From NCBI GenBank assembly GCA_963844405.1, contig CAWJNZ010000004.1, positions 124,001 to 188,000 on the forward strand: DNA of 64,000 bases, read 5' to 3'. The stretch comes from DASSUW01 sp963844405. GTDB lineage: Bacteria; Actinomycetota; Thermoleophilia; Solirubrobacterales; Solirubrobacteraceae. The position numbers and the translations under genes were made by a program. The notes beneath the pieces were generated by a model. That model had not been told where the DNA came from and searched no databases. It saw nothing but the letters and a program-made list of their open reading frames with translations. Below are positions 30,160-37,923 of this stretch, piece after piece (the stretch's first letter is position 1; every line of letters starts with the position of its first letter).

Positions 30160-33036
30160 ATGACCGAACGCCGCCGCTCTCTCTTCGTCCTGCTGATCGT
30201 CTTCGGCCTCATCGCCGGGTCGGTCTACGCGATCTCCACGCGGGAGACGCGGCTGGGCCTCGACCTCCAGGGCGGCGTCCAGCTCATCTACGAGGGCCAG
30301 CCGACCGCGCAGCAGCCGACGGTCACCAAGGAGGCGCTCGACCGCTCGCTGGACATCATGCGCGACCGCGTCGACGCCTTCGGCGTGGCCGAGCCCGAGC
30401 TGCTCCTCTCCGGCGAGAACCAGATCGAGGTCAACCTCCCCGGCGTCGAGGACGCCCAGCGCGCGGCGGACCAGGTCGGCTCGACCGCCCAGCTCTTCTT
30501 CTACGACTGGGAAGCCAACATCCTCGACGAGGACTGCCGGGCCGACCCGGACCAGAACTCGAGCCAGAAGGAGCCCATCACGGGCTTCTACCGGGCCGTT
30601 CAGCAGGCTGCGAAGTGCGAGGCGCAGGCGGACGGCAACAACAGCGCGGCCGACGCCCCGCGCTTCTACGCCTTCGACAAGACCACAAAGCGGGCGCTCA
30701 ACGGCGGCGCGCCATCCGAGTCGCGCGCCGCCGTGCTGGACGACCTGCCGCAGGATGAGGACCCGGCCGACGTCGAGGTCATCGAGGTGCCGGAGGGCAT
30801 CCTCGTCGTCCGCGACGCGAAGCCCGACGCCGAGGCGCCCGACCCCGACCGCTTCTGGGTCATCCAGGACAACCCGGCGCTCTCGGGCACCGACATCCGC
30901 AACCCGGAGCAGAACTTCGACGAGACGCGCCAGCCGGTCGTCACCTTCGACTTCACGGACAAGGGCCGCCGGGCGTTCCGCGACATCACGGCCAACATCG
31001 CCGAGCGCGGCGTGGACAACGCGCTGCCGGGCGACAACCCGGTGCTCGCCTCCCAGCACTTCGCGATCGTGCTCGACGACGAGCTGATCTCGGCTCCGTA
31101 CATCAACTACCAGGAGAACCCGGAGGGCATCGACGGCTCGACCGGCGCGCAGATCTCCGGCAGCTTCACCATCCCGGAGGCGCAGGACCTGGCGCGGATC
31201 CTCGAGATCGGCGCGCTGCCGATCCGGCTCGAGCTGGTCTCCCGCTCGCAGGTGTCGGCCACGCTCGGCGCCCAGGCGCTCGACCAGGGCCTGCTCGCGG
31301 GCATCGCCGGCTTCGTGATCGTCGCGCTCTTCCTGATCGTCTTCTACCGCGTGCTCGGCCTCATCGCCGTGACCGCGATGGGCATCTACGGGCTGTACTT
31401 CTACGCGGTCGTCGAGCTCATACCGATCACGCTCACGCTGCCGGGCATCGCGGGCCTGATTCTCACGCTCGGCGTGGCGGCGGACGCCAACATCGTCATC
31501 TTCGAGCGCGTCAAGGAGGAGATGCGGGGCGGCAGATCGGTCGCCCAGGCGATCTCCGCGGGCTACAAGAAGGGCCTGACGGCGATCATGGACGCCAACA
31601 TCGTCACGGTCCTGGTCGCCTTCATCCTCTTCGTGCTGGCCACGTCGGGGATCCAGGGCTTCGCGCTCACGCTGGCCGTCGGCGTGATCCTCTCGATGTT
31701 CACCGCCGTGCTCGCCACCCAGGCGATCCTCTACGCGCTGCGCGGCACCCGCGTGCTGCGCTCGCGCGCCGCCCTCGGCGCGCGCGACTCCAAGCCCGTG
31801 CGGTTCGACTTCATGGGCAAGTCGCGCTGGTTCTTCTCGGTGTCGGGCATGATCCTGCTCGTCTGCGCGCTGGCCATCGCCGTCAACGGCCTCAACTTCG
31901 GGATCGACTTCGAGGGCGGCACGCGGATCACGGCGCCGCTCGAGCGGCCGGCGACCGTCGAGCAGATCCGCGACGCGCTCGGGCCGGTCGGGCTCGGCGA
32001 CGCAGAGGTCCAGACGCTCGACAACCCGGAGCTGGGCCAGAACGTCGTCCAGATCAGCGCCGAGCAGCTGGCTCCCGAGGAGGTCGACCGGGTCGAGCAG
32101 GCTCTCGAGCAGGAGTTCGGGTTCGCCGACGAGTCCAGCTCGGAGTCGATCGGCGCGAGCTTCGGCCGGTCGGTGGCCACCAGCGCCATCTACGCGATCA
32201 TCGCCTCGCTGATCGTCGTCTCGATCTACATCACTCTGCGCTTCCAGTGGAAGTTCGCGGTGCCGGTGCTGATCGCCCTCGCCCACGACCTCCTCATCAC
32301 GGGCGGCGTCTACGCGCTGATCGGCCGGGAGGTGTCGGCGTCGACGGTCGCGGCGCTGCTGACCATCCTGGGCTTCTCGCTCTACGACACGATCGTCGTG
32401 TTCGACCGAATACGAGAGAACATCCCGCGGATGCCGAACGCGGCGTTCACGCAGATCTACAACCGGTCGATGTCCGAGGTCATCGTCCGCTCGCTGGCCA
32501 CCAGCTTCTGCGCCGGCCTGCCGATCCTCGCCCTGCTGCTGTTCGGCGGCGAGACGCTGCAGGACTTCGCGTTCGCGCTGCTGGTCGGCACCTTGTCGGG
32601 CACGTACTCGTCGGTGTTCATCGCCGGCCCGGTGCTGACCTACTGGAAGGAGCGCGAGCCGGTCTACCACGCTCGCGCCGAGCGCATCCGCCAGCAGTTC
32701 GGCGGCACGATCCCGCCCTACGCGGTGGCGACGGCCGGCGCGCCGATCGACGTCGCCCCGAAGGACACGCGGCGCGGTGGCCGTGTCACCGCGCCCACCG
32801 ATCCCTCGCGCGGCGTGTCGTCGCAGGAGTTCGAGGAGATGGTGCGCGACCTCGGGATCGAGGATGAGCAGAAGCAGCGCCAGCCCGCCGCGGCGCGGGG
32901 CGCCAGCCGTCCGGTCGGCGGCCGCCGCGCGCGGTCGCGCGCCGAGGCGCAGCAGGAGGGCCAGCCGCCGCCGCAGGACGGCGGCGACGACAAGCCGAAG
33001 AAGCCCCGCAACCGCCGCCACGGGAGGCCTCGCTGA
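30160..33036 (+). CDS. secDF: protein translocase SecDF (fused)
   Basis: Uses proton flow to finish protein export at the outer face of SecYEG. One 958-residue frame holds both units: the SecD half (TRLGLDLQGGVQLIYE near 28-43, a large periplasmic P1 region with an insert of low conservation at about 125-260, then ILTLGVAADANIVIFERVKEE in TM4) and the SecF half from about residue 550 (FGIDFEGGTRI, then TILGFSLYDTIVVFDRIREN). Twelve membrane helices in all. The last 120 residues are basic and disordered (VGGRRARSRAEAQ). Fusion is known in Bacillus but is less usual in actinobacteria. A TACCCT box is 11 nt upstream. Confidence 0.95.
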   Translation: MTERRRSLFVLLIVFGLIAGSVYAISTRETRLGLDLQGGVQLIYEGQPTAQQPTVTKEALDRSLDIMRDRVDAFGVAEPELLLSGENQIEVNLPGVEDAQRAADQVGSTAQLFFYDWEANILDEDCRADPDQNSSQKEPITGFYRAVQQAAKCEAQADGNNSAADAPRFYAFDKTTKRALNGGAPSESRAAVLDDLPQDEDPADVEVIEVPEGILVVRDAKPDAEAPDPDRFWVIQDNPALSGTDIRNPEQNFDETRQPVVTFDFTDKGRRAFRDITANIAERGVDNALPGDNPVLASQHFAIVLDDELISAPYINYQENPEGIDGSTGAQISGSFTIPEAQDLARILEIGALPIRLELVSRSQVSATLGAQALDQGLLAGIAGFVIVALFLIVFYRVLGLIAVTAMGIYGLYFYAVVELIPITLTLPGIAGLILTLGVAADANIVIFERVKEEMRGGRSVAQAISAGYKKGLTAIMDANIVTVLVAFILFVLATSGIQGFALTLAVGVILSMFTAVLATQAILYALRGTRVLRSRAALGARDSKPVRFDFMGKSRWFFSVSGMILLVCALAIAVNGLNFGIDFEGGTRITAPLERPATVEQIRDALGPVGLGDAEVQTLDNPELGQNVVQISAEQLAPEEVDRVEQALEQEFGFADESSSESIGASFGRSVATSAIYAIIASLIVVSIYITLRFQWKFAVPVLIALAHDLLITGGVYALIGREVSASTVAALLTILGFSLYDTIVVFDRIRENIPRMPNAAFTQIYNRSMSEVIVRSLATSFCAGLPILALLLFGGETLQDFAFALLVGTLSGTYSSVFIAGPVLTYWKEREPVYHARAERIRQQFGGTIPPYAVATAGAPIDVAPKDTRRGGRVTAPTDPSRGVSSQEFEEMVRDLGIEDEQKQRQPAAARGASRPVGGRRARSRAEAQQEGQPPPQDGGDDKPKKPRNRRHGRPR

Positions 33037-33308
33037 TGGCCGCGCTGGTCTGGGTCATGATGGGCCTCGCCCTCTGGCACTTCACGATCTTCCTGCCCGA
33101 CCACTTCTGGGCCGGGATCGTGGGGGCGTTCCTCGGCGCCGTCCTCGGCGCGCTGCTGTTCGGGTTCGTGATCCACGGCTTCGACGTGCCGGGCCAGAGC
33201 GACACCAACGTCCTCAACGCCCTCGAGGCGATCCCCGGGGCCATGATCGGCATGGGGATCATCTACTGGATCGGCCTGCGCCAGGAGCGCGAGCACCCGA
33301 TCTATTGA
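33036..33308 (+). CDS. small membrane protein (90 aa)
   Basis: Three hydrophobic segments (residues 3-22, 27-50 and 66-82), including AGIVGAFLGAVLGALLFGFV. The glycine spacing is like GlsB/YeaQ-type small membrane proteins, but the match is weak. The ATG at 33036 shares its A with the secDF stop (TGATG), and the gene overlaps the next by TTGA, so it belongs to the secDF operon. Function unknown. Confidence 0.7.
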   Translation: MAALVWVMMGLALWHFTIFLPDHFWAGIVGAFLGAVLGALLFGFVIHGFDVPGQSDTNVLNALEAIPGAMIGMGIIYWIGLRQEREHPIY

Positions 33309-34120
33309 GGGTCCTCGCGGCGATCACGACGCCGTTCGGCGCCGACGGCTCGCTCGACCTCGACGCCTTCGAGGCCCATGTGCGCTGGCTCGAGGAGGCC
33401 GGCCTCGACGGGTTGTTCGTGGGCGGCACCACCGGCGAGGGGGTGCTGCTCGAGGACTCAGAGGTTTCGGCGCTCGTGGAACGCGCCGCGTCGGTGGCCG
33501 GCTCGCTGCGGGTCATCGCCCAGGTCGGGCGGCCGAGCACGCGGGCGACGGTGGCGCTCGCCCGGCGGGCGCTGTCGGCGCGCGCCGGCGGCGTGGCCGC
33601 CTACGTGCCGTGGTTCTATCCGATCACGCAGGAGCAGGTCCGCGCCCACTTCCTGGCCTTGCTGGAGGCGGCGGACGGCGCGCCGGCCTTCCTCTACAAC
33701 ATCCCGCCGCGGACCGTGAACGACCTCGCGCCGGAGCTCGCCGGGGAGCTCGCGCGGGCGGGCTTCGCGGGCATGAAGGACTCGACCGGCGACTTCGACC
33801 GCCACCGCGCCTACCTGGAGGCGGTTCCGGGGTCGTTCGAGGTCTACACGGGCACCGAGCCGCTGATCGTCGACTCGGTGGCGGCCGGCGCGGCCGGCTC
33901 GATCAACGGGCTCTCGAACTGCCGCCCGGAGCTGTTCGTCGCGCTGCGCGACGGGCTGGCGGCCGGCGACGACGTGACGGCGCTCCACGAGGAGATCGCC
34001 GCGCTGAAGGCGGAGGTCAAGGCGGAGGGCACGGTGCCGGGCGTCAAGCGGCGCGTGCGCGAGCGCCTCGCCGAGCGCGGGATCGATTACCCCGCGGCGC
34101 CGCGGGCGCCGTTCGGCTGA
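33305..34120 (+). CDS. DapA-family aldolase/lyase
   Basis: 271 residues of the dihydrodipicolinate synthase/N-acetylneuraminate lyase family, class I aldolases using a Lys Schiff base. Landmarks: LAAITTPFGADGSLDLDAF at the start, FVGGTTGEGVLLEDSE near 39-54, YNIPPRT near 132-138 (catalytic Tyr), GMKDSTGDFDRH near 157-168 (Schiff-base Lys) and YTGTEPLI. The substrate may be dihydrodipicolinate or another 2-oxo acid. The TTG at 33305 overlaps the previous stop; no ATG or GTG gives the family N terminus. A dapA role in lysine synthesis is possible but unproven. Confidence 0.82.
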   Translation: MRVLAAITTPFGADGSLDLDAFEAHVRWLEEAGLDGLFVGGTTGEGVLLEDSEVSALVERAASVAGSLRVIAQVGRPSTRATVALARRALSARAGGVAAYVPWFYPITQEQVRAHFLALLEAADGAPAFLYNIPPRTVNDLAPELAGELARAGFAGMKDSTGDFDRHRAYLEAVPGSFEVYTGTEPLIVDSVAAGAAGSINGLSNCRPELFVALRDGLAAGDDVTALHEEIAALKAEVKAEGTVPGVKRRVRERLAERGIDYPAAPRAPFG

Positions 34121-34156
34121 GCCGGATTCCAGCGCGGCCATCGTCGTGGGTGCGAA

Positions 34157-35119
34157 CTACGACTGCTGCTGGGTGTCCGGCTCGAGCGCCTCCTCCTCGC
34201 CGCCGTAGCCGCCGGTCGTGGGAGCGGCGCCGAGCGCCCGCAGCATCTTCCGGCGCGTCTTGCCCTCGGCCCGGGCCGCCCGGTTGAGCTTGCGCTGCGT
34301 GCGCATGTACTCCGCGCGGTCGATCTCGAACGGCGACTTGCCCTTGTCGCGCACGATGATGGCTGTGAACTCCTGGCAGACCGACTGGAGATCGCGCAGC
34401 GCGTCCTGGTAGTTGCCGGTCTGGAGGGCCGCCCACTGCGGCGGGTCGAGCTTGCTGATGCCGTCGATCGCCGAGTCGATGATCCCGCTGTAGCGGCGGA
34501 ACGCGGTGGCGAACTCGGACGGCGTGTCGGCGGCGGCCAGCTGGACGTCCTTGATCCGGCGCAGGAGGCGGCGGTCGAGCCGGGCGAGCTGCTCGGCGAA
34601 CACCGGCGCCCGCACGGCGTCGGGGACGAAGAAGCGCTCGTCGTGTGAGAGGCAGTCGCTCAGGCCGGCTGCCTTCGCGCTCTTCTCGATCTCCGCCAGC
34701 CGCGGCTTGAGGGCGTCGGCGACCTTGACGAGCGCGGCGGGCTCGAGGTCCTCGCTGGCCTCCGAGAGCTTCGTCAGCTCCTTCTCGAGCGCCTTCATCT
34801 CGCTGACGAACGCGGCGGGCTTCGGGCCGGCGCCCTTGGGCAGCGGCTCGGCGGCGATCGTCTTGACGGCGGCCTGGGCGTCGGTGATGCCGCGGACGAC
34901 GAGGCGGTCGAGGTCGATCAGGTCGGTCGGCCAGCCGCGGTCGGCGATGGCGTCGTTGGCCTTCGTGCAGGCGGCGTCGACGTGCTGGACCCAGCGGGCC
35001 TTGGCGGCGCGCTTCTCCTCGGCGGTCGGCTCGGGGTCGCCGCCGCAGGCCGCGATCCCGGCGAGCGCCAGCACCGGCACAGCCACCCACCGATGTCCGA
35101 ACCGCGCTGTCCCTGCCAT
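34157..35119 (-). CDS. predicted lipoprotein (320 aa)
   Basis: Not recognised. The N terminus is a lipoprotein signal: basic start, hydrophobic run VAVPVLALAGIAAC with the lipobox Cys near residue 25, then an acidic stretch. The mature part is helical and charged, with conserved-looking Cys in AACTKAN, SDCLSHDE and QSVCQEF that could form disulfides. The ATG at 35119 is chosen because GGAGG lies 8 nt upstream; the GTG at 35128 would overlap that site. It converges on the DapA-like gene with 36 bp between stops. Confidence 0.65.
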   Translation of the reverse strand: MAGTARFGHRWVAVPVLALAGIAACGGDPEPTAEEKRAAKARWVQHVDAACTKANDAIADRGWPTDLIDLDRLVVRGITDAQAAVKTIAAEPLPKGAGPKPAAFVSEMKALEKELTKLSEASEDLEPAALVKVADALKPRLAEIEKSAKAAGLSDCLSHDERFFVPDAVRAPVFAEQLARLDRRLLRRIKDVQLAAADTPSEFATAFRRYSGIIDSAIDGISKLDPPQWAALQTGNYQDALRDLQSVCQEFTAIIVRDKGKSPFEIDRAEYMRTQRKLNRAARAEGKTRRKMLRALGAAPTTGGYGGEEEALEPDTQQQS

Positions 35120-35190
35120 GCGAGGCACCTCCGCTCGGGAATCCCGAGCATCCTCCTACCCGTCTGCGCAGCTCATCACGCGATGCCCGC

Positions 35191-35272
35191 GAGGTCGTGC
35201 GAGTTCGTGCCGAGTTCGTGCCGAGTTCGTGCCCGCGCCGAGTTCGTGCCGACTTCGCACCGAGTTCGTGCC
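35191..35272. repeat. tandem 11-bp repeats upstream of recJ
   Basis: The unit GAGTTCGTGCC occurs five times (starting at 35201, 35212, 35223, 35240 and 35262), with degenerate units at 35191 (gaggtcgtgc) and 35251 (gacttcgcacc) and a 6-bp insert CGCGCC at 35234-35239. It lies in the 240-bp gap between the lipoprotein and recJ. An expanding or slippage array, or a multi-site operator, would both look like this. Confidence 0.75.
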
Positions 35273-35344
35273 GCCTCCGCGCGGGATCGTCAATTGATCG
35301 TGACGATTTCGCGGCATGCCCGCGATTCCGTCGGGCGGCGCTCA

Positions 35345-35350
35345 TACGCT
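35345..35350 (+). promoter_or_regulatory. -10 box of recJ
   Basis: TACGCT, 9 nt before the GTG at 35360. Confidence 0.4.
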
Positions 35351-35359
35351 CCGGCGACC

Positions 35360-37876
35360 GTGCCACCCGACGCCCGCTTCACCGTGACCCCGTACGAGTA
35401 CGCCGCCGCCGACCGGCTGGCGGCCGCGCTCGGGGTCTCGCACGTGCTCGCCCAGGTGCTCGTGCGCCGCGGCCTGGCCGGCGAGTCGGAGGCGCGCGCG
35501 TTCCTGGCGGGGGCAGATGCGCACCCGCACGACGCCTTCGGCGGCCTCCGGGAGGGGGCCGCGCGGATCCTCGAGCACGTCCGGCGGGGGTCGCGGATCA
35601 CCGTCCACGGCGACTACGACGTGGACGGCGTGGCTGCCACGGCGGTGCTCGTCCGCGCGCTGCGCACCCTGGGCGCGGACGTCGACTGGTACCTGCCGAG
35701 CCGGATCGACGACGGCTACGGGCTGGCGGCGTCCACGGTCGTCCGCCTCGCCGAGCGGGGGACCGACCTGCTGGTGACCGTGGACTGCGCGATCACGGCG
35801 GTCGAGGAGGTCGCGGCCGCCCGCGCCGCCGGCATGGACGTGGTGGTGACCGACCATCACAGCCCGCGGGCGGACGGCCGGCTGCCCGATGCGCCGATCG
35901 TGCACCCGGCCGTCGGGGACTACCCGTGCCCGGAGCTGTGCGCCACCGCCGTCGCCCACAAGCTCGCCGAGGCGCTGCTCGAGGCGGCGGGGGAGGACCC
36001 GGCGGTCGCCGCCGAGGACCTGGACCTCGTCGCCCTGGCCACGGTGGCCGACGTGGTCCCGCTGGTCGGCGAGAACCGGCGGCTCGTCCGCGAGGGGCTG
36101 CGAGCGCTCGCCGGCACGCGCAAGCCGGGCCTGCGGGCGCTCATGGAGATCGCCCGCGTCGACCCCTCGCTGGTGGACGCCACGGCGATCGGCTTCCGCC
36201 TCGCCCCGCGCATCAACGCGGCGGGGCGCCTGCATCGGGCCGACGCGGGGCTCGAGCTGCTGCTGACCGAGGATCCGGGGCGGGCGCGGGCGATCGCCGC
36301 GGAGCTCGACGCGGTGAACGCCGAGCGGCGCGACGTGGAGACGCGGATCCTGTTCGCCGCCGAGGCGCAGGTGGCCGAGCACGGACCGGCCGCCGCCTAC
36401 GTCCTGGCGGCGGAGGACTGGCACCCGGGCGTGATCGGCATCGTCGCCGCGCGGATCGCCGAGCGCCACCACCGCCCGGCGGTGCTGATCGCCCTCGACG
36501 GGGCGGAGGGCACCGGCTCGGGCCGCTCGATCCCGGCCTTCGACCTGCTGGGCGGGCTGACCGCGGCCTCCTGGCATCTCGACCGCTACGGCGGCCACAG
36601 CGCCGCCGCGGGCCTCACGATCGCCCGCGATGCCGTCGACGGCTTCCGCGAGCGCTTCGTCGCCCACGCCGCCGAGGTGCTGTCGCCGGACGACCTCGTG
36701 CCCGAGTGCCGGATCGACGCGGTGGCCCCGGGCGACGCGCTGACGCTCCAGCTGGCCGAGGAGCTCGAGCGGCTGGCGCCCTTCGGCCAGGGCAACCCGC
36801 CCGTTTCCCTGCTCGTCCCCGCCGCCGAGCTGTCCGACCCACGGCCGCTGGGGGAGGGGCGGCACGTCGCCTTCACCCTCCACGCCGGCGGCGCCCGCTC
36901 GCGCTGCGTGCAGTTCGGCGCCGGAACGCGCCTGCCCGCGACCGACGGCGAAGTCGTCGACGTTGCGGTGCGGCTGGAGGCGAACCGCTGGAACGGCGCG
37001 GTCGAGCCCCGGCTCGTCGTGCGCCACGCCCGCCGCGCCGGCACCGCCCCGATCCACCTGCTCGGCGAGCCCGAGCTCCTCGAGGGCGTCCTCACCGAGC
37101 TCGACCGCGACCTCGCCGCCTCGGCGGCGCACGACGACATCGTCCCGCCCACCCACGATCTCGTCCCGCCGATCGTCGCGGCCGCCCACAAGCTCGTCCC
37201 GCCGATCGTCGCGGCCGCCCACGAGCTCGTCCCGTCCGCCCGCGACGCCCGCGGGACCGGCATCGCGGGCGTGCTCGCCGACCTCGTGGCCTCCGGTGAG
37301 CCCGTGCTCGCGGTCGTCGCCCACGCGCCGCACCGCGCGCGGGTCCTGCGCGGGCGTCTCGGCGGGTTCGCCGTCTGCTCGTGGGCGGCCCTGGAGGCCG
37401 ACCCGGAGCTGGCGGCGCCGTTCGCCCATCTCGTCGCCGTCGATCCCCCCGGCGACGGCCGCCTGCTGCGCCTCCTCGAACGTCCGTCCGGAGCACCGAA
37501 AGCCCATCTGGCGTGGGGTGAGCCTGAGCTACGCTTTGCTCAACGCATACACCAGTGGGATTTCGCCCTGCGCGAACCGCTGACGGCCCTCTACCGCGCT
37601 CTGCGCGGGGCGGGGACCGCCCGCGGCGAGGCTCTCGAGGCCATGCTCCGGGGCGAGGGGCCGCAGCCGAGGTCCGCCGCGCTCGCGGGGCGCCTGGTGC
37701 GGGTCCTCACCGAGCTTGACCTCGTGGTCCTCGATCGCGAAGGGCCGGCCCTCCGGATCGCCGAGACGCAAGCGCGCACCCAGCTCGAGCGCTCGGCGGC
37801 CTTCCGGGCCTACCATCAGCGGCTCGAGGACGGACAGCGATACCTGACCAGCGACACGATCCGGCAAGCGGCCTGA
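35360..37876 (+). CDS. recJ: single-stranded-DNA exonuclease RecJ
   Basis: 5'-3' ssDNA exonuclease used in recombination and mismatch repair. The DHH-phosphoesterase core is plain: ITVHGDYDVDGVAATA near 81-96, VTVDCAITAVEE, VTDHHSPRADGRLPDA near 163-178, and a DHHA1 segment GSGRSIPAFDLLGGL near 393-407 followed by RYGGHSAAAGLTI. At 838 residues it is long: after about residue 590 there is a linker made of repeated LVPP..AAAH units and a C-terminal region not shared by all RecJ proteins. The start is a GTG 9 nt after TACGCT; the frame is open further upstream through the 11-bp repeats, which I do not count. Confidence 0.9.
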   Translation: MPPDARFTVTPYEYAAADRLAAALGVSHVLAQVLVRRGLAGESEARAFLAGADAHPHDAFGGLREGAARILEHVRRGSRITVHGDYDVDGVAATAVLVRALRTLGADVDWYLPSRIDDGYGLAASTVVRLAERGTDLLVTVDCAITAVEEVAAARAAGMDVVVTDHHSPRADGRLPDAPIVHPAVGDYPCPELCATAVAHKLAEALLEAAGEDPAVAAEDLDLVALATVADVVPLVGENRRLVREGLRALAGTRKPGLRALMEIARVDPSLVDATAIGFRLAPRINAAGRLHRADAGLELLLTEDPGRARAIAAELDAVNAERRDVETRILFAAEAQVAEHGPAAAYVLAAEDWHPGVIGIVAARIAERHHRPAVLIALDGAEGTGSGRSIPAFDLLGGLTAASWHLDRYGGHSAAAGLTIARDAVDGFRERFVAHAAEVLSPDDLVPECRIDAVAPGDALTLQLAEELERLAPFGQGNPPVSLLVPAAELSDPRPLGEGRHVAFTLHAGGARSRCVQFGAGTRLPATDGEVVDVAVRLEANRWNGAVEPRLVVRHARRAGTAPIHLLGEPELLEGVLTELDRDLAASAAHDDIVPPTHDLVPPIVAAAHKLVPPIVAAAHELVPSARDARGTGIAGVLADLVASGEPVLAVVAHAPHRARVLRGRLGGFAVCSWAALEADPELAAPFAHLVAVDPPGDGRLLRLLERPSGAPKAHLAWGEPELRFAQRIHQWDFALREPLTALYRALRGAGTARGEALEAMLRGEGPQPRSAALAGRLVRVLTELDLVVLDREGPALRIAETQARTQLERSAAFRAYHQRLEDGQRYLTSDTIRQAA
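37149..37229 (+). repeat. in-frame 33-bp direct repeats within recJ
   Basis: Two back-to-back 33-bp units (from 37149 and 37182) and a partial third, encoding HDLVPPIVAAA, HKLVPPIVAAA, HELVPS. They lie in a linker between the RecJ catalytic region and its C-terminal extension. The repeats are identical except at one to two codons, so they are recent. Confidence 0.8.
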
Positions 37877-37923
37877 CCCCTCAGGAGGACGCCGCGCGCC
37901 TGCAGTCGCCCAACGGGGAGACC

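Noticed and set aside
30142..33021. A 959-codon open frame antisense to secDF
   Set aside because: Low-complexity Arg/Asp/Leu translation without domains; mirror of the third-codon GC bias of secDF.
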